NCBI GenBank assembly: GCA_946699065.1
Contig: CAMPDV010000266.1
Location: 186,001 to 250,000 of the forward strand
DNA: 64,000 nucleotides
From: Loxodes magnus
Lineage: Eukaryota; Ciliophora; Karyorelictea; Loxodida; Loxodidae
Reading direction: 5' to 3'
Shown here: positions 35,250 to 50,000 of the stretch, piece by piece
Layout: each line of letters starts with the position of its first letter
Position numbering within the stretch: position 1 is the first letter of the stretch
The notes under the pieces: model-generated
What the model was told of the DNA's origin: nothing
Seen by the model: the letters and a program-made list of their open reading frames with translations, nothing else
The model's database searches: none
Translations under genes and position numbers: made by a program

Positions 35250-38200
35250 TAAGATGATTAGAGGTCTAAATATTACTTTCTAAAGGAACAGCAGGAAAAA
35301 AAATCCAAATAAGAATCTAGACATAGCAATATTAGAGCAATAGATTAATTTTATAAGTGATGCATACTTATTTTAATATACTCTTAAGCAATAGAAGGCA
35401 TTCCTTAGACAAGTTAAATATTAAGACTATATAAAACTTAAGAATATCTAAAACATTTTCGTTAGATTAAAGTAAACTAAAACATCACTATTTATTTCTT
35501 TTAGCTATATATTCCTTTAAAAAAGAAAATTAAATCTAAATTTCCAATATTTTTAGGCTTAGCTAGACTCTCAATAAATAAGTTAGTTTAATTTATTCTC
35601 TGATATTAAATAATTGAATGCATAATCAATAGGTGTTCTGCTATCAAATTATGGAATTGGCTACTTTAGTCTTTATTTTATTTATACTATATCTCTCAAC
35701 TAAGATTCCTTATTAAAGTTAAGAAAATAACAAGGAATAAAGAAATAAAAGATAAATATTTCCTTTTTAAACAATCCTAAAAGATAAGATTCTGACTTTA
35801 AATACAAAGTTATTTAAATTCCTTAAAGCTTAAAAAGGAGAAAATAAGATTTTCTATAAATTAAGTCCTTGAATATTATTCATAATATCTAAGATAAAGA
35901 TGAAAGATGGAAGATTAGATAGGATAAATATAAGAATTATACTAAATCTCTTTAATTCCTTCAATGAATAAATGAGGAATGTTTAGCTAAAGATATAAGA
36001 TCAATATTATAATACCAATATTAATAATAAAATCAAGTTTTATAATATCATGATTATACTTTTAGTGAGCAAGTATTAAAGAATAATAAAAATGGTGATT
36101 ATATATTTTCTACTTATTTAGACTAAAAAATAAAGCATAATAAAGATTTAGGATTTTGTCTATTAATCTAAATAGATGAAGATTTTAGTTATTATTAGAA
36201 TTGAATAAATCCAAATTTAGCAGGACAGTAAATATCTTTCCATTCCAACAAAATATTCAATTCTGCATACAAAAGTTAATTTTTTTAAAGCTTATCTACC
36301 TCTTCTAATCTAAAAATAGCTTTATCAAATCTTAAAATAAATTTGGTTTATTAATTATGAATTTTCTTCCTCTAATTAAATCCTATAGAATATGAAATAA
36401 AATGATGGATAAACTAAACTACTAAATAGAATGTGATCATCAAATAGCTTAACTTAAAAACATCCAAATTACAAATTTCCTTAATAATATCTTACTCTTA
36501 TCAATTCTGTTTAATGTTTCTATAATAACTTTTATTTATCCTTTTATTCATATACCTCTTTACTTAGTAACTTGATTCTATCTTTTTAATATTATAAGGA
36601 TATAATATTAAACAGTCAACTATCACTATAAATTAAAAGTTTTTCGTATTTAGTAATAAGTTTTTTAAAGTTTAAGGAATTTCTATTTTCTCTAAGTTAT
36701 AATATTGTTTCATATTAAGCAATAATTCAAACTATCTGATACATAATAGTTAGCCTTCTATGATTTAAATGTATACAAGCTTTAGCAAATAAATAGGCTA
36801 CCTTTATTACTAAAGTAAGAAAATATAGGAAAACAACTTTATTTAATAAAAGAACTACATCTTTGAAAGAATATCCTAATTCTATATTAAAGTAAAGTCT
36901 ATTTAGACGCTCAATATGAAATTTTATTTTGATATGATTCGTTAATTCAAGCATCTTATTCCACATTGATGATATAAGAATATTTAGTGTAAATTTATAG
37001 AAAACTAAAGGAAAATTATAATTAGCATCATATGCTTATAAAGCTAGGCATGCAAACAGTTAAAATAGAAAATAGCAATAACTTTTTATACTACTTTCAT
37101 AGTTACTTCAAACTCTATTTATTCACTTTAGAGAATAGAATCTAATTCCTCTTATTCAATAATAGTAAGAAAAAATTTGGCTCTTTTAACCTTTACGAAC
37201 GTATTTTTCTAGATGGTAGCATAGGAATATTTATTTTTAGTGAAAATAAGTATAGTAAGTTAAGCTAGTTATTGCTTAAAACTAACATTAATTAGATTAC
37301 AAATTTAAGAATACTTTCCTTAGAGTATTATATCTGTTTAAAGCTGATAAAAAAGCCCTTTAGAAGAAGGTTTATATATCTAAAGCTTATTTGGATATTC
37401 TAAAAAATAGTTAATACTTTTGGAAATAATCTTCTATCTTTTATATAGAATAAGACTATTTTGTGAAACTTAATGTATATGAAATAAATTTTAAATAAAG
37501 AAGGAATATATTAAATACTTTAAACTAGAAATTTAAAAACTTAAATCTATTTCATACCAATAAAACTTAAAATTCATTATTTTATTATCTTTTTTATTTT
37601 ATTTACATATATTAAATATTTTTATGGTTAAAGCAAAACTTAAAAAAGTGTATAAGTATTAGAGATATTTTTCATTGACTGATTTAGTGATAATAGGGTT
37701 ATTAAGGATAATTTTTTAAAGATAAGTCTAAGAAATTTACTAATAAATTAAAATTAGATTATTTAATTTCTTCTACTTATAACAAAGAAAAGATCTAGAG
37801 AACTGAAAAATCTTTTAAATACAATTTATTAAGAAATTTATTATTATAATTTAGTGAAAATGAAATACCTTTGCTGTTTTATTTTTTGTAAATCCATTTT
37901 GAAGAATGTTAAAGCATTTCTCACTAAAAATAAACTTACTATACTATATATCCACAACATTTTAAGAATTTACTATCGACAGTTTAAGGTCACGAACATT
38001 ATAAAGCACGCAAATCTGATAATAATTTTCGATTTTTAATTAAACTCTCTTTCGTATTTCATACTTTCTAGTTATAATAATTTCTTATTTTCCTCTAATT
38101 CAAATACTTTTTTATTTTACTGAATGTTAGGCTATTTATGATTCTGTAACTTAGATCAAGGAAAATTTAAGCTGAATTTCCTTTTAGATTAAAAGTTTTT

Positions 38201-38652
38201 ATATAATTTTAAAGCTAATATTACATTAGCTTTAATATAGATAAAACTCTCTCAATTAGTTGATACCAAAAGTGAATTTATAATAACTTGCAAATTGATT
38301 AAAATTAGGTATTCTCTATTCTGAAGTGCTATATCTTAAATCAATAAAATTATTAATTCAAAAACGCTTAAGCGATAAATTCTGTCGCTCTTTCATTTTC
38401 TGAGCCTTATTTTATTAAACGAAGTTATTCATTTTTAGGATTTAAATGAATGGGTTGAGAAAGTAACTAATATATACCTAATTTTTTATGGATGAAGACT
38501 AAAATGCAACTAAAAAAATCTAGTTATCAAGCAAAGTTTTTACTAAAGTGTTGATGATTTTAAATTTATTTTACTATTGAATCATTTCTCACTGACTTCA
38601 CCATCTAGTACTAAATTAATTTCCATTAAAATAAGTTAAAGAAACATATCTA
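35250..38652 (+). CDS. Candidate large membrane protein, 5' part (frame uncertain)
   Basis: A single plus-strand frame can be followed from about 35380 into the coiled-coil region at 38653. Good stretches include KYKNYTKSLQFL.WINEECLA, FSEQVLKNNKNGDYIFSTYL, DLGFCLLIQIDEDF and SYYQNWINPNLAGQQISF (35940-36230), and a likely membrane span FIILLSFLFYLHILNIF near 37600. Against it: TGA is as frequent as chance predicts, other frames also look protein-like in such DNA, and unit 2 differs by a 7-bp deletion near 52727 and several single-base indels. Many of those indels come in compensating +1/-1 pairs. Introns, decay or sequencing errors could all explain this. No domain recognised; ciliates have many long unannotated membrane proteins of this texture. 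Confidence 0.35.
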
Positions 38653-39250
38653 ATGGAGAGTGACTTAAAGAGGAATAATTAGAACTCCACTTTTTAAATA
38701 AGAAATAGAAAGGTGCTAGTCCTATATATAAATAAAGTGTTAAGATAAATATTAAAGATGTAAATTATTATATGAAATCATCCTTTTATTTCAAGTAACT
38801 ATATTTAAAAAGAAAACTTTTTAACATCATTTAAGTATCTTTCAAATAATGATAAAGTTATAAATCAATTAAGTGTAAAAAAATAACTTTAGTATCAAAT
38901 AGTTAAAGCTCAGCTAAACTATTAATATATTAGATTTGAGAAAAGATAAAAGGCTTTAGAGGATAGAACTTTAGAATAATAAAGGTAAATAACAATTTAT
39001 TCTACATATTTAAAATCCTATGATGGTAAGGATATTTTACTTTAATATGAATAAGAATTGTTAGAACATATATAGGAAAAAATTTAATAACTTAAATAGA
39101 AAGTAAAATCTTATATTAAAGAAAATGAAGTTCTATATAAGAATAACTATAAAAAATTTAATAATTGAAGCTATTAAAAAATTAATTATTTAGATAATAT
39201 TAAAAGAAAATAGTCTTAATATAAATAATCAAATAGCCTCTAAGTCAAAA
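38653..39250 (+). CDS. Gln-rich coiled-coil region, best-conserved part of the candidate gene
   Basis: From ATG GAG AGT GAC about 200 codons read as a Gln/Glu/Lys-rich helical protein (FEKRQKALEDRTLEQQRQ, LLEHIQEKIQQLKQKV). Unit 2 (55482 onward) has only substitutions and no indels over this stretch, which supports coding. After about 39250 the best frame becomes unclear. A later frame has IDELNDSFNLKYIKDIEF, then KFKDERDHITTFVLFQQTN, then hydrophobic spans and ENDKCQFCINEY near 40330, and may be the same gene separated by short introns. Function unknown. Confidence 0.4.
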
Positions 39251-40666
39251 TATTTATCATATATTTTAATTTCAATAAACAAGTAAGCAAATCCAAATTA
39301 TAGATGAGTTAAATGATTCATTCAATTTAAAATATATTAAGGATATTGAATTTAATAAAATGTTTCAACTGGAAACTCTATGACCAATTTATCAATAAAG
39401 TAAAAGAATTTCATATTAAAAGTAGTTAAATTTAAGGATGAAAGAGACCATATAACTACATTTGTTTTATTTTAGTAAACTAATATAAAAATATTAACTT
39501 AGCTATTCTTTAAAATTTATTATATTCATATAGTTTGATAATCTTCAGTTATATATAATCTCAAGTCACCTATCTAAGTTTGAAAAAAAGAACAGTCAAA
39601 ATAATTTCTAAGCATTCTAGAAAAATATAAATAATTTAAATAAGATATTATTAATCTTTCTTTATCAAGCAAAGCAAGCTTTACATCATATATTCTTAAA
39701 AATGTATTTATATTTATTTAATGTATAGTCCTACTAATATTGATCAAAAATTTAATATATCTATTTTTTATAATTTATTAAACCTGACTTAAAGGTTATG
39801 CTATAAATTATTTTAAAGATTTTAAATATACGAAGCAAGTTAAGACCAAAAGGGTAACTTTACTATATTTTGAAGCTTTAAAAGATCTATCAAAACTCTT
39901 TTAGGTAAAATTACTATTTTATATATAAACTTAAGTAATTCATCTATTTTAAGATTTTATGGATTTAGCCTTTCATATATTATTAGTAATATCTACTTGT
40001 AAAAGGAATATATTCACTTATTAAAGTACTTCTAACTTACAAAGGAAAATTAAGGTAATTAAGCAGACTTTAGAATTATTTTAGGAACAATTAAATAAAT
40101 TAGCGAAGTCTATAAATAGGAGTTTAGAAATGAGCTAGCTATTTATAAAAGAAATATATTAGGTAAGAATTTTGTATAATTTAACTATCATATAACTTAT
40201 TTTAATTTAATAAGCTTTAAATACATTTAAGAATCAGAATACCCACAAAGATAAAAATAATTAATACTTTTATATTTATCTATTATTTAAATATCTAGTA
40301 AAGTTAACGCCAAAAATAGAAAATGATAAATGCTAATTTTGCATAAATGAATATACTTAGATATAAAAAAATGGTATCTTTGAATTATAGTCTAAATAAT
40401 AGGTAAGTTATTAAGAAGCATAATTGAACATAAATTAAAGTTGATTAATTCTAATGTATTTAATTTATTAGATAAAGAGTAATTTAATGATTATTAATAA
40501 TGAAATAGCTATATTAAGCAAAGTTTTATATTTATCATGTTTAGATTGTTCTATATTATTAAAGCTTAGTTTACATTAAAGTAGAGATAATTAGTATAGA
40601 GTCAACTTATTATTATAAGCTAGGCTTGTTTTATTTACATTTTTATTTCATCTTTTCTTTAAAAAA
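39251..40666 (+). other. Possible 3' continuation of the candidate membrane protein
   Basis: Protein-like pieces in more than one frame, with candidate membrane spans around 39720-39790 and 39960-40010 and a C-x2-C motif near 40330. Units 1 and 2 differ by uncompensated indels between 39750 and 40050, so at least one copy is broken here, or the region is non-coding. Confidence 0.25.
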
Positions 40667-40739
40667 TGTCGGTGCAGAGACTTGAACTCCGGTTTCGACG
40701 GCCACAACGTGGTGCCCTAAGCAGCTAGACTACAGCGAC
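40667..40739 (-). tRNA. tRNA-His (GTG), unit 1
   Basis: Minus strand, 73 nt with discriminator A. Acceptor GTCGCTG pairs with CACCGAC except for a C-C mismatch at 5-68. D arm GTCT/GGGC. Anticodon arm CCACG / loop TTGTGGC / CGTCG, with anticodon GTG flanked by U33 and G37 and a C-C mismatch at 28-42. Variable loop AAAC. T arm CGGAG / TTCAAGT / CTCTG. The A-box-like and B-box-like (GGAGTTCAAGTCTC) blocks are present. The extra 5' G-1 typical of tRNA-His is normally added after transcription and is not encoded here. Both array units carry the same sequence, mismatches included. Confidence 0.8.
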
Positions 40740-41821
40740 TTACTATATATAAAATAAAATAAAAAGATAATATTACTATAGATATATTTCCTATAATTGT
40801 AATTCTAGCTATTCATTACTATTTTAAAATATTAAATGTAAACATTCAGAAGGTTAACCATTAAAGATATCAAATAGGCAATAGTACAAGCAGAAAGTAA
40901 AGAAGTGAGTATCTGAAAAACTAAAAGATAATAGCAATATAAAATTTAAAGATAAGTATGTTAAAAAAGAAAGGCTTTTTACTATATAAATGCTTTAGTT
41001 AACTATAGCAAACTTTTAAATACTATATATATTAATGATAATAATGAAACTTAAAGAAATTATAGTAATAAACAATTTATATATATAGTTTGATAATTAT
41101 CAATATTATGATATATATCACTAAAGTTAACATTATGCTTCATGTTTAGATAAGATACTCTTGTAATTTTAGTTAATAGAAAATCTAATTTTTAGTATTT
41201 AAATATCATAAAACTTAGTCTACATTTGTAAGTTTAAGCTTTAGAATATAAAAGGAGGAAAAATAAATACATTTATATGAAATTTTGATAAATTTAAGAC
41301 ATTGTTTGAAAACTTTAATTTTCATTGTCTAGCATTAAAGTTTATAATGGTAAAATAATTAGTGTTAAGCCCTTAAGTTTAAGAAAAAAGCTTTATAAAT
41401 TTCAAAATCTAAAATTTAAAATCTTTACTAAAATAGCTGAAAAAGAATAAGAATATAAAAAATAAGAGATATAAAGAAAGAAAAAATGATTAAATTATAG
41501 ATTTAAATTAGAAGCTATTTATGCAGAATATTTCTGAGAAAAAATGAAAATAAATTGTAATTTAAAAATAATATTTTTTAAATAAAATAACTATAGAAAA
41601 GCAGCTAAAATTTGTACATTTTTTATTAAAATAATTTAAATTATTTTTAGTTTAAAATTAACATTTGATTCCATATTTATGTTCGTTTCTGCTAAATCTT
41701 ATCAAATCTTATATAGCTCCATCTACTCTTTTATCTCTAATTTAACTATTATGAAAATTTTAAAAGGGATAAGCGGGGCTAGAAATGATTTAAAAAGATG
41801 GTTTTGTAACACTTTTATAAA

Positions 41822-42959
<1,138 letters not shown>

Positions 42960-43829
42960 GTGAGTGAAGGAGAATTAGAGGGAAGTCTTTCAAGAGGAAA
43001 TAAACTTTGAGTTTATTCCTGAATTAAGCTTCTTTCTAAACATTTATTTTATTACTTCCCAAAATATTTTAAATCTATATAATAAAAAAGTTATCTTTCT
43101 CTGTTCTTTTGCATAATTTTTATATACACTAATTTTTTATAAAATATCTTATAATAATATAAAATCTTAATAGATTAGAGTAATTTTAATTCTAATCATT
43201 TCAAGCTAGAATTTCTTCATATACAAATAAAAAAATTATCTTATTAATTAATTTAATTTATAAGAACTTTCTCTATCTTTAATTTTTTAAGCTTTTAACG
43301 AAAGTAATTTATTATTCATACTCTCTTTACAAAAGCACTTATGATTTTCTGAAATTCTCTTATAATTACCTAATATTTTAGCTTTCAACTTGTGTAATAT
43401 ATTTTAGTTTATAATCCAATAATTTTTAATTTGTAAGTATGTGTAATTAAAATGGTGATATATTGGAAACTTTTTGATTATTGAATAAGAGAAGTAAATG
43501 TTTAAATTTTAAAAGGTTTATAGATTAAGTAAATTTTTGAATGTTTAGCATTAAAATAATGATGTTTGTACTGTTAATTAGAGGTAATAAATGTTTAATG
43601 TTTTGATTTATTTTCTAAATGTGATTTCTATGAGTATTTGAAATATATCTTTCTCTTTTTTCTTAATTAATTATTGTAGGATTATATCTCTAATCTATTT
43701 TTAAAGATATATGCTTTTAAGCTATCTAATACTGTTTCCAATAAATAGTATAGCTAAATTTCTAAAATATTAGTTTAGCTTCTAATAAAGGTGATATTAT
43801 AATTAAAGTTTACTACTATTATACCTAAA
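42960..43829. other. Actin 3' flank
   Basis: A+T-rich; no gene recognised. An AATAAA-like stretch (TATAATAAAAAAG) lies about 120 bp after the actin stop and may serve in 3'-end formation. It lacks the 163-bp segment present in unit 2 at 60126-60288; the uninterrupted site reads GTAATTTATTATTC near 43307. Confidence 0.5.
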
Positions 43830-45959
43830 TACTTATTTAAGCTTATTTATTATTTGGATTTTAGATTCTAATAATTAATTACCAAGCTTATCATTTTATC
43901 TTCTATAGGATTCTCTATTGCTTTCAAAGCTATTAGAAATTTACCCCACTTCAAATACCTAGTACTGTTTTTATCTTAAATAAAGATTATTTGAAAGCTA
44001 CTTCTTTAGTTGCTGTTTAATTTTTTTAAAGAATTACAAAATTAGATTAATATATTCCATCTATGTCATAATCTATTATTCAGAAATCTTAATTTATTCC
44101 AATAAAAAATAATCATCCATAGAATAAAGATACTTTTTATCAAAGATATCCTTTGATAGATTTTTATTAACTTAATTTGATAATTCTTTTCTGAAGGTTT
44201 CTCTAGTTAATAGAGGTAAATTTTCATTAAATCATTAAATTTTAATGCCTTAAGCATCTTAAATAGTTTAGCCTTAGATATATTCTATATTCGGCAATTT
44301 TTTTAATATAAAACCTCTTTCTTTCTTCTAATATTTAGCGTCATTTTCTTTCTAAACTTTTTATTTTTTATATCTGTCATGTTAATTTATTTAGTTATAG
44401 TCCTTATTTACTCGGTCTTTTATTTACTCATTTTAAATTAAATAAATCCTACCAATAATAATCAAGATAAATCTGGAAACTCCATTCATCACTTTAATTT
44501 GGAAAGTATTCAAGCATATTCCTTGAGATAAATAGAGTGGATACCTTATTTATTTTGGTTTTCCCAGATATTCTGCTAATTTTCTTTCAGTGTGAAATAT
44601 ATAATTTTTACTCCCGTCTATCTAGAATTTAGCACCTTCTAAAAATATTTTAAAGATTATTCTTTATGAAAAATTTTAACTGAATGACAATATGAAACTT
44701 CTTAAAAGGACTTTTATAATTAAATTTTTGATTTCTATTCTTTTAAATAATTTTTGCTGATGATCTTAAATAGATTTGTCTCTCTTTAAAAAATTAACAA
44801 GTAGATTGATTTTAATCTTCAAAAATTGCATAAAGTTTCAATAAGTTAGGGGATTCTAGAATAAAAGATCAAGCAAATTTCAGTATTTAGGATTCAGTCT
44901 GATCTTATTTGCGGTTTTTTAAGGATTCATCATTTTAACTGCAAGCTTAACTGTTTTAAGCTAAACAAAACTTTCGTAGCTACTTTTCCTATTTGAGTAA
45001 TTACTTCATAGTTAATTTAAAATATTACTATTAATAGTATTAAAGCAAGAACTTGTAATATGAGTTCTAGAACTAAACGCATTTCAATGCTTCCCTATCT
45101 TTCTTTTATAAGGAGAATTAGGATTTAAATTTTATACAACATTAGAAAATTCCATTTATTGGACTATTTCTTTATTTTCTAATGTTTAAACGAAGATTTT
45201 ACTTATTAACTTATTGTTCTGTCTTCTATATACTATTATACAGTTTTATCCTTTTTGAGTTTGAGTTGCTGCTATATGAAATTAATTACTTTATCCAAAA
45301 GCTACAAAACTTCCTTATAAATCTAAACTTTGTTTTCCAACTGATTTATTATTTACTTATCTTCTGCAACTAATATTAGTTTTTTCTATACCTTAGAATA
45401 ACTCATCAATTTATTTAACTTTATGACTTTAAGTTAACATTTTCTAAACTGATTTAAGTGACAACTTCAATTGTAACTTTTTTAGTTTTTAATCCCTTTT
45501 AGTATCTAATTATAAAGCCAGATTAACTTAATTTATACCACTATTTGCTTTGATAATGAAATCCTCAGTCTAATTTATTTCATTTAGCATTCTTTTTTTG
45601 ATAAATCTTAGTTATATTAAATAAAAAGTTTTATTAATTGATGCTTCAGTTTTATTTTTTGTAGTCCTAAATCTTTCTTAGTTGTAATTTTGATTATAGA
45701 AGGAAAACTAAGTTGCTTTGCTTTTATATGATGTTAAATAATTTTCTATATTATCTTCAAGTTTATTCACAATTAGATGTTCTACTTTTAATATAATATT
45801 TAAGTTATTATGACATGTAATAGGTATATTGCAGTATAAAGATACTATAACTTGATAAACTGATAAAGAATCAAATATTTATCCTTTATGTATTTTAAGC
45901 TAATTTAAGTTTACTTTTTTAATATATTATAAAGATATTTTTTTGGCTATCTTCTTGCT
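43830..45959. repeat. Post-actin block and unit tail, unit 1
   Basis: Conserved with 60800-62930; its first 830 bp also recur at 3788-4650. The minus-strand candidate frame described at 60800 is disrupted here by at least one indel (AGAATAAAG against AGATAAAG near 44120). A plus frame at 45182-45373 is hydrophobic, but its counterpart in unit 2 (near 62163) is shifted, so I do not call it. Confidence 0.7.
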
Positions 45960-46983
45960 GTTTAATGAAATTGAATCCTCTTTTAAACCCAATTTTCTTA
46001 CTCATTTAAAAGAAAGAAATTGAATCATTTATTTGTGAGGCTATATAAATACATAAAAGTCCCTTATAAATATATAAAGTATTAGATATTTTACTTAGTA
46101 GCTTTAATTTAATTAACAGTTCAAATAATAGTATGTCCTTTGTCCTTAGCATTCTACTATTTTCCTTTATCTCTACCTTCTTCAGGTTTCATATTTTAAA
46201 GGTTTTCGAGCAGCTCATAAATTCTTAACTTCTTCTTATAGATATTTCATTCGATGCTGGGATAAATGGAAGTTATTTCCTTCAGATATTGTCCTTTAGT
46301 TTGTTTTCTTACTTTTTAATTTATATAGATTTAAGATTAGTTTATTTTTGAATATTTTTAGATAAGTTTAAAATATTCTGAGCTACTCAGATTTTCTATA
46401 ACTTAAATAATAGAATTTTGTTACTTGTCTATTAGGATTTTCGTATATTAAGAAATAACTAAAATAATGATAATTTATTGAAATTCATATATATCTAATA
46501 TTTCCTTCACTTTTTAATTAGTTAGCTTTTCTATAGTCTACTGTTCAAAATAGTAGAATATTCAATTTCATTAAAAACTTTAAAAATATATGTAAACTTA
46601 ATAAGAAGCTAGAAGTTATAGAATAACCATGATAATTAGATAGTTAAAGTAAAGCATTAAACATATAGCCATAAAAGATAAGTAATATAAACATATAAAT
46701 GATTACTATAATTTTGTTCTCTCTATTTCTTATTTTATAGCTTTTAGTAATTTTTATCTTCTTAAGAGGTTATTATCCTTAATTCCTTTAAATAATAAGC
46801 TTTATTTATTTTTGTAATTTTCTTTCTTTTTATTTATTTCTCTCAATCAACAAATAGTTAAAAGGATGATTGACGAAAAAGTATTAATATTGACCATATA
46901 AATAAGTAATGCATAACATTAATTTGAAACAATTATTTTACTATATGCTTCACTTAACCCTATTATAATAAATTATTATAAAT

Positions 46984-47013
46984 AGCTGTGCATCAATGAG
47001 GTGCTACGCGCTC
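46984..47013 (+). repeat. Hairpin tail, copy 7
   Basis: AGCTGTGCATCAATGAGGTG followed by CTACGCGCTC, the unit 2 counterpart of 30178-30207. Confidence 0.75.
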
Positions 47014-47268
47014 AATAATACAAGTTTTTTAATATGCATTTAAACTTTTTGTTAAAACTATTAATAAACAGTTATAATGTAAAAGTATTTATTTCTAACT
47101 TATAATATAATATATTTTATTATAATATAGCTACTAATCAATTAGGGGGTAAGTATCATAATTTATGATGCTTCATTATTTATTTTATAATTCTAACTTT
47201 TTCTTTTCTTTTTCTTTCGCTTATATCATAATTTACCTTTATAAGCTACCTTTAAACGTTTATTATAA

Positions 47269-49404
47269 ATGGCTGAAAATACTAGAACGTCAAGTATTTA
47301 GCCCAGCGAACCTATACTCTTTTAGAAATAAAAACAGAAAGAGTAATCTAAATAAGATATTTCAAGTCAGTAAGGCTAAACTGTTAAAAGCGAAGTCTTG
47401 CAAGAGAAACAACTAGGGATTAAAAATAATAAGGAAGAAAAAAATAAAATATAGAGAAGCATGAGAGAAAATAATAGCTAAAATAGTCTATGCTTTGGAA
47501 TAGCAAATATATCTTGGATTTGCTTACATAATTTCTAAATCAAAGTGATATAACTTAGTTACAGTAAGTAAATAGATATTTCTATTAATTTTAGTTATCT
47601 ATTTAAGGAACTGTACATTTATAGAGTAAAAAACGAAAAATTATAAACGAAGAATAAGATAGAATGAATTTTGAGATAGATAAGTAAATCTGATGTAGAA
47701 ACAATAGATATAGATGGAAACCTTTTGTCTTAAAATGTGTGCCTATAAATTAGGAATAATTTAGTGAAATCTATAAATCTCAGAATTTAAAAACTGAAAA
47801 ATCCCTCTCTAATGAAACTAAAGGAAATTATAATATAAAATTGATCCAATAATAATTTTGATTCCTTACCTAACCTATAAAATATAAAAAGTTTAGCCAG
47901 CTTAAAAATTGAAGATACTATAATTAGAGATTAAAATTTATACTTTATGCAAGAGTTAACAAATTTAAAATCAGTATATCTCAAAAAAGTAGAATAGATA
48001 TCATGTTAGTTTTTGGTTGATTACTGTTAAAGTCTAAAATAGAAAATCTAGAAATATATACTAAAATGATAAATTACCAAAAGATAAAAGATTATTTAAA
48101 AATAAAGGGATAATACATTCATAACATTAATATAAGCTCTAATAAAAAATTAGACGAACTTATTGATTTTTGCCCTAACTTAAAGGAAATTTAAATAACA
48201 GAAACATATAAAGAACCTGATTAGTTTTTAGATAAAGTTAAAAGGTTAAACCTTTAATGCTTAAGCATTCGAATTTCAGATTTCTCAGATTAGACTTTAA
48301 GAAATTTCTTTGGTTGTCAGAATTAAAATCTTGAAACTCTTGAAATTTTTAATAATAATCCATTTTAAAATAATTTTTTCTAACTAATTCTCTAAAACAC
48401 TCCTAATATAAAAAGTCTAAGTTGAACTTAAGATGATTTTATGAATTATGTTTATAACTAGTAATAGAATGAAGATTAATAAGATATTAACTTTGCTTAG
48501 TAAAAGTTACTTTCTAGACTCGAAAATATCGACATTAGTAATTTTGGCTTATAAAGTGATTAAATTCTAAAATTTCTGCTTTAAATATCTCCTAATATTA
48601 GAACTTTACATTTTTAAAATTTAATAAGTAGTAGTTAATAAGTAAATATGCCTCTGAAAGAAAATATTTAAGCTCAGATATCACACTAATTTTGTAAATT
48701 AGAGATTATTTACTTTTGATAATGCGATTTTGTTAGAGATGAAACTATCTTATTCATAATTTAAAATGCTCCTAATCTTAAAAAATTTAAATGTTTGAAA
48801 AATAAATCAAATAAAAAATGAAACGATTCATTAGCTTGGCATTTATTCATCTAAACTAGAGTATATTTAATTATAAGAAATGAATCATTTAACAGATGAA
48901 GCTCTTAGCTTTATCTTTTAAAACTGCACTAAATTATGATATATCTCTTTACAAAATAATAAATAAGGAAGTTAAATAAAGTAGAATCTATAATCCTAAG
49001 GGATAACTAATATTTCTCTTGGAGAGAACACTTCCTCATGTAAAATGTGAATAAAATAAATGGTTTAAATATAAAAACTAGAAGTATTATGACTAGAGGG
49101 ACTAAGTTTAGTAAATGAAGATGTAGTTTAAATAATAAAAAATTGTTCTAATTTAAAAGATTTAGATCTTGAAAGTAATGAAGAAATAACGGAAAGAGGA
49201 TTTCCAATTAGAGATGAGACTGGGTCTTAATATCCAATTTGGAGCAGCTTGAGAATATTAAACTTAAAATAATGTTCTAAAGTAAATGTTTAATGAATCA
49301 ATTTAATGGTTCTACAGTTCACGAAAATAGAAATATAGTGTGAAAGATTGACAAGATTTAAAGAACAAGAAATGGATTTTGGATTGAGAAGTATTTGACT
49401 TTGA
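47269..49404 (+). pseudogene. F-box-like / LRR protein, unit 2 copy (frameshifted)
   Basis: Same end points and total length (2136 nt) as the intact unit 1 gene, but with offsetting indels: a missing base near 47440 (GAAAAAAATAAA) offset by an extra one near 47585 (CTATTAATTTTAG), and a missing base near 48035 (TCTAAAATAG) offset by net +1 near 48790. Between the second pair more than 240 codons would be read out of frame, so the protein would be wrong. Equal total length with paired indels is curious; sequencing error is possible. The DLRSI-TGA-L-TGA end is preserved. Confidence 0.8.
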
Positions 49405-49734
49405 ACTAGAAATAAATTAAACTATTATTTAAAATTATTAAATCTCTTTGTATTTATATAAATTTATTTTTATTGACAAAATTAGTTAAAGTAATCTTTA
49501 AATAAAGTTTATTAAGAAATTGAAAATCAAGTTGATGTCTTATAATCTAAGTTAAAAGACTTAAAAGCTTAAAAATTACATAGAATGCTAAAAAGTATCT
49601 TTCCAATAAATATAAATGGTTTATTTTAAGAAGATAATATTATAAAAAATAATTAAGCTAATTTAAATGAATCTATAAAAGATGTCTAGGTTTTAATTTG
49701 CTAAGTATAAAGATATTTAAATAATTTATTTCTA

Positions 49735-49980
49735 ATAGGAATCTCCAACTGATATTTACTAAAACTCTGGTACCAGGAAATACCCATAGTGAAGAACCGA
49801 ACAAGAATTATAGCAGTAGTCAATAGGGATAAGAAAGGAGAGATATCAACTAGCTTTAATGTTAATTGATACCATATACTAAGGTTTCTTAGGTTAGCAT
49901 TCCGATCACTGCCCTACAAAAGAAAAGATTCACAAGAGAATGCTAGCACTGAGGAAGATTTCAGTAAAGAATTTTTTAAT
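49735..49980 (+). mobile_element. SINE-like element, copy D (lacks hairpin)
   Basis: Unit 2 counterpart of copy C; same truncations, so the insertion predates duplication of the array unit. Confidence 0.7.
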
Positions 49981-50000
49981 AAATAAATTTAAACTAAAAG

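Noticed and set aside
36727..36966. Minus-strand ORF (and 53588-53794)
   Set aside because: Opposite strand to the candidate membrane-protein frame; unit copies differ by indels, and it has no recognisable feature.
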